Of a stretch of 64,000 bases of DNA, positions 59,466 to 64,000 are shown piece after piece; within the stretch, counting starts at the first letter, position 1, and the number at the start of each line of letters is the position of its first letter. The position numbers were made by a program, and so were the translations under genes. Below the pieces are notes generated by a model that did no database searches, was not told the origin of the DNA, and worked only from the letters and a program-made list of their open reading frames with translations. This DNA comes from Monarcha castaneiventris obscurior (taxonomy: Eukaryota > Chordata > Aves > Passeriformes > Monarchidae): NCBI GenBank assembly GCA_026261815.1, contig JAMPIT010000258.1, forward strand, positions 14,189,501 to 14,253,500. Reading direction: 5' to 3'.

Positions 59466-60954
59466 ATGTATCACTTTACAACTTCTGTTTCTTACGCAAG
59501 TATTGTCTTACAAAATTGTAAAATAACTGGTATCTGCCACTAGCTATTTAGAAATACTTCTCACTTATTAATAATGCCAAGTAAAAAATTATTCTATTTT
59601 TCTCAATTTAAAATGTATATACTAAGAGCCAAGCGTAATATCGCTAGACACTGAAATGTATTAAAATAGAGGAATATTTAAGCAATATATTTTGCTTATT
59701 CTCATTAAATATGTGTTGATACCATGGAGTTAAGACCAATCTTCAAGGGGAAGGGAACAACAGTTTCACTCAACACCTTTTTCTTTGGTACAAAATAATT
59801 ACCTGATTTCTGTAGTAGCACCTACAAATTATGTTGCAATAATTTTGAACAAGGAGAAAATTCTTCTCTATCTGTGAGCAAACTGCAGGTGGAAGAAGAA
59901 GGGAAATTATTGGCGATACCAAGTTCTATTTATTTCAGCAAAATTATTCCACTACTGAACAAATATGCCTTAATATAAAATAACAGGAATTGAATAAATA
60001 AAATGAAAACACAAGGAAGCACGTTCTGGAAAAAGATCTGCCTAGAAATGAGTCATACTCTAATCTTGGATAAACTCTTTCATTTTCCGTACATGAAGGA
60101 GTGTTTTATTAAGGCAGCCCAAGCTATGTGTAATTGCACCAGCAGAAAGACACAAGCATCACTTTCTACAAAGAGAGCCCCACCTCCCAAGAAACACAAG
60201 TTTTTCTACATACCCACAAGGTTGATGAAATGTTGCCATTGACTGTCTTCCCTTTTACAGGACAATTCTTTAGAAAAGAGTAGGGAACTCCAGAAGCAGC
60301 ACAATGAATTCAGAAAAAAACCAGGTTGGAAACAGTAGGTGTTTCTTCAGTACTCTGCCATGGGTGACTATTGGATAAAGTTCTCAAAAAGTCTAAATGT
60401 GTCAAAATACAACTTTATTATCTGTTTGGGGAAGTATTCCAGCTTTCTACACTAGACACTTGAAACTCTAGCAACATCCATTATCTTATTATTTTTTTGT
60501 CAGCTAATATACAATTAAGGAATTATCTAGTAGTTATAATCTACTAACTAACCAGAAGTGCTGACACACTTGTAGTAAACCAAACACCCAGTACTAGCCA
60601 GACCAATCTGTCCAGATTGAGATAATGGCCAGCTATGCCATCTTGATAAATCCTGCGGGAAGAAATTATTATAATGTTGGTTATAACTACAGGCTTACTA
60701 CTGTGTTGACATCCATATATAAAGCAACTGTAAAGTCATTTTTTTAAACTCTAATGAGTTGAAAACTGGACATTCATATGCAGCAGACTATGGAATTTCC
60801 TTAATTTTTAAATAATACATTTGTAAGGTTTTTTGCAAGAATACCACATAAAATGCCTTCTTTTTAAAATCCTCCCCTTTGCTTAATTCTTCCTTAGATT
60901 ATTTAAATCTCACTCAGTCAGGCTTCCAAAAGCTTTTCTTCTTTTTCATTCTCA

Positions 60955-60980
60955 CATACACACACACACACATACATTCT
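60955..60980 (+). repeat. (CA)n microsatellite
   Basis: An imperfect ACACAC run interrupted by single T bases, CATACACACACACACACATACAT. Confidence 0.9.
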
Positions 60981-61084
60981 GAGACGTTTGACACAGAGCA
61001 TTTGAACACATCAGTGGTCTTTGCACAGTGTTACAGCAAGAAGGTTGCGCCATGAGCTGCTGCAGCTTCAAGAAGAGCAGGAGG

Positions 61085-61510
61085 GGAGAGCTGGGGAGCT
61101 AGAGGTCTGTCAGCCTCACCTCTGTCCCGAGTGACTCTGGAGCAAATACTGCTGGAACACATTTCCTAGCACTTGAGGGACGCAAAGGTGACTGAGAACA
61201 GATGGTGCAATGTGGCTTTACCAAGGGCAAACCTTTGATGGGAAGACTGGCTCAACAGAGGAAGAGCAGTGCTTGCTATTTACCTTGACTTTAGGGAGGC
61301 CTTTTGCATGGACTTCCACAGTGTCCTTACAGTCAAACAGGTGAAATATGGAGTGGAAAAACATACAAGGTGGATGGATGATCAGCTGAGCTCTGCAGGG
61401 AAACAGGGGTTGATCAGCAGTGCCAAGTCCAAATAAAAAGGAAGCTGGTTACTAATGGTGCTCCTCAGGGACCCATACAGGGGTCAGAACCCTTCATGTC
61501 CTTTTTAATG
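61085..61510 (+). mobile_element. decayed CR1 LINE reverse-transcriptase fragment
   Basis: In-frame pieces translate to YLDFREAFCMDFHSVL (about 61,281-61,328) and GAPQGP..GSEPF (about 61,461-61,495). They recall the YLDFSKAFDTVSHNIL and VPQGSVLGPVLF motifs of CR1-type reverse transcriptases. DNA-level similarity to avian CR1 also runs through CTGTCAGCCTCACCTCTGTCC near 61,108. Frameshifts and stops break the frame, and the catalytic motif region is not readable. Confidence 0.65.
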
Positions 61511-61958
61511 GCATTCGCAGCATGTTCAGATGTGATACATTTTGTGGGCAGGGGTGTCAATACTTGGGAACATACAACTGCTATTCAGAGGGGTCTTTGT
61601 TCTTTTTTACCATTGTTTGCTTTCTTAAACCTAGGACTTTTTACAGAAAAGCATGAAGATAGTAAAGAAACACTAAAAAGCAAGAGCACTACAGAATGAA
61701 AGCTAAAAAATTCATTTGGTCTCCTTATTTACCCATACGACACCAAACTTTTTAGACACTCACTCTGCATTCCTCATTTGCTGGGTGACATACCTGGAAT
61801 CTGGTATCTAGAATGATCCTGAGCATGCAGACATTAATTGTGAATCTAATTGAATATAGTTGTGGTTTGAACGCATGGTGCTAAATATTTGTAAAATGAC
61901 ATTTGGGTGTCTTACACTGGACATTCTAAATATGTTTGATAAATTTTGTTTTGATAAA

Positions 61959-62045
61959 CTAGTTTAATTTTCCCATCTGTATAATGGACATCATGCCTTC
62001 TTTCCAATAAGCACCTTAATGTTTGTAAAAAGCTCAGATACTGCA
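61959..62045 (+). mobile_element. MIR-type SINE fragment
   Basis: AGTTTAATTTTCCCATCTGTATAATGG and then TTTGTAAAAAGCTC follow the MIR consensus order (AGTTTCCTCATCTGTAAAATGG ... ATGTAAAGCGCTT). It is short but in the right order. Confidence 0.5.
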
Positions 62046-62614
62046 AAGAAGAGCAACCCAGAAAAGCATTTAAAATAATTTTTTTTGTGTTGCATTATGG
62101 GATGAGGACAGGCATTGAGAGCATATAGCAAGATCTAGAGTTCATTCTGAAATGTTAAATAATACCCAACTTTATTGTGCATGATACCCACTTTATCCAT
62201 TAGAGATTGCCCTGGGTGACTGAAAACACTGAAATTAAAAGACTGTAAACAAGATCCACTAAGGAATGCAAGCCTGTAAGTCTCAAACAGGTGATCCTGG
62301 AAAACTACCCACGCAGTTCCTGTATAGGCACCTTGTAATTTTATGTTGTTCCCCTATGAAATGCACCCCTGGAGAAGCAGCTCTGGGTATGCCTAAGTCT
62401 GGTAACAGTGTGGAAAGAGCTAAGCAGTTTAGCATTTATTTTGTGCTTATGCCTAGCTGGGTAAACAAGAGACTATTCTACAGCAGAAGCCCCAGATGGC
62501 TTGGTGCAATAATACATACCAAGCACCACGGGCTTAGGCTCTCTACAAAACACAATTGCAGGCTTTCTCTCAGAAAAGGCTGGGATGGATGTCCATCTTT
62601 CATAGGACAGCATA

Positions 62615-62830
62615 TTGTGGTGGGCCCATGCCCAACTCTTTCCTCAGCTGAAGAGAGGTGGGCTCAAAGACGGATTCTCCCACCACTCTGACTATTCCAC
62701 CCTGGTGAGACCACATTGTCCATTCTTCACTGTGCAAAAAGCCCAACAGAGCATCAGGAGTGTAGAAGGAACCAGACTCTTCAGCCCACAGACGAAAGTA
62801 CACACAGAGAAACTGAAGCTGGTTACAATC
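62615..62830 (+). mobile_element. possible CR1-type fragment
   Basis: TATTCCACCCTGGTGAGACCACA resembles the CR1 segment reading CACTGGTGAGGCCACACCTGG, and the following AAAAAGCCCAACAGAGCATCAGG could be its continuation. The similarity is weak. Confidence 0.3.
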
Positions 62831-62849
62831 CATTCTCTATAACTTGTTT

Positions 62850-64000
62850 TTTGCTGTGTAACTTTTTAAAGTAAACTACAGGGAGAATTCTGAGACCTGG
62901 CCAGGAGTTGAATCTTCCTTTCAGGGGTAGAGTGCCCCAGCCTAGCTATTTGCTTCAGCATTTTGTGGATCTTAATCGACACACAGCAATACCTTCAGAT
63001 GGAGGAATGAAGACAGTTCTCACGTCAGAAAAACCTGCAGGCCTGTGGTTTCACTGTTCCATTGACAGGTAAGAGGATAATTTCCAGAGTCTGGAAAGTC
63101 CTGTCTTCTGTATCCTTCTTTAACTTTTCAACTACCAGTTAAATAAAGCCACTACCACTAACTTCGCTCCACAGTCCATGCTGTCAGGCAGCCCCTGGGA
63201 ACACCTACTAGGGAGAAACCGTGAGCAGGAGCATGAGGGGCCTGGTCAGGGTTCAGACATGATCAGTGCTGTACAACCGCTCTGCAGTCTCACGGCTGAG
63301 GTCCTCACAGGCATAACAAAACCAGACCTTTGGGGTACCACTTCATTACCTACACAGCACCGTGAAGGGAAGGAGAACCAGCTTGGAATGCAGGAATAAG
63401 AAGAGTGCACTCGCCTCAGTTCAGGACTCTGCTGCTGCCAGTTGGCCCCCAGGCAGCTGCATGAGCCACACTGCCAGGCCTCTGCTCCTGCTCCTGCTCC
63501 AGCTCCTGTTCCCACTCTTCACCACCACCAGAGTGTTCAGAGGGCCAAAGGATCCTGCTGAAGGCTTTGAGGGCCAGAAGTGTGCACCTCAGCAAACCTA
63601 ATCCTTGACAGAACACTGAGCCACCTCACTTCTTAACTGTTTTGTTGTGATCTCATGTTCCTTGTATTTCCTCTCTCCTCACCAGTTTTAGATCCATGAC
63701 AATACTGATTCCAGCTGTGTAATATGGGGAATTTTGTCCTAGAGAAAAATCAGTCACCCCTCCCTTGTGCTCTACTCTGCTAACACACCAAGAATCCTTA
63801 GACCAGAGACATTGCAAACTGTGCTCAGAATCTTGTGATCTTCAAATTACTATTACCAACTCGTGGTTATCTGTTTTAACAACAACCACAAGGAATTCTG
63901 GCCCACTGATTCAGCGGGGAATTGCTTTGCCATGTTAACAAGGCAATGTAACTACAGTCAAAAGTAATCCACTAGATAACATATGAAACAGCTTTTTGTT
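62850..64000. other. intergenic DNA, nothing recognised
   Basis: No exon is recognised. The CTCCTGCTCCTGCTCC run near 63,485 is a small CTCCTG-type simple repeat and explains the Leu-rich and Glu-rich open frames there. Confidence 0.55.

Overview
The window reads as a piece of a vertebrate nuclear chromosome, most likely from a bird. The evidence is small GT-AG spliced exons in long AT-rich introns, promoter CpG islands, a CR1 LINE 3' end, much older CR1-like and MIR-like relics, and three genes in the order and orientation SAMD13 (+), UOX (-), DNASE2B (+). I know this order from human chromosome 1p31, where UOX is a pseudogene. The species cannot be named from the sequence alone. There is no sign of bacterial, organellar or recent viral sequence.

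Layout. Positions 1-9,000 hold no recognisable coding exon, only a short CR1 tail near 2.5 kb and an orphan CpG island with a ZNF143-type promoter motif near 6.6 kb. A larger CpG island at 9.0-9.8 kb is the best candidate promoter of SAMD13, whose three coding exons lie at 10.89, 14.90 and 20.21 kb (102 residues, one SAM domain). From 20.4 to 29.1 kb I see only 3' UTR and intergenic DNA. UOX (urate oxidase) runs on the minus strand from about 35.4 to 29.1 kb. Seven exons are secure and the first coding exon is provisional. A CpG-rich tract at 35.8-36.5 kb separates UOX head-to-head from DNASE2B, which has six coding exons from 36.36 to 45.26 kb (362 residues). From 45.3 to 64.0 kb no gene is recognised. 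That stretch carries a (GGGAT)n microsatellite, two ancient CR1-like relics in the same orientation, a decayed CR1 reverse-transcriptase fragment and MIR-like fragments.

Function. SAMD13 is a small SAM-domain adaptor and DNASE2B a secreted or lysosomal acid nuclease with both HxK catalytic motifs intact. UOX is the most interesting locus. Birds excrete urate and lack urate oxidase activity, yet here the frame is open across all recognisable exons with good splice sites. The protein keeps the catalytic Lys and Thr and the substrate-binding Phe, Arg, Gln and Asn, but the catalytic His is Phe, a Val in the urate pocket is Tyr, and the C-terminus is longer and lacks the peroxisomal targeting tripeptide. 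This looks like a retained but catalytically altered uricase-fold protein. The three genes share synteny, with no evidence of a common pathway.
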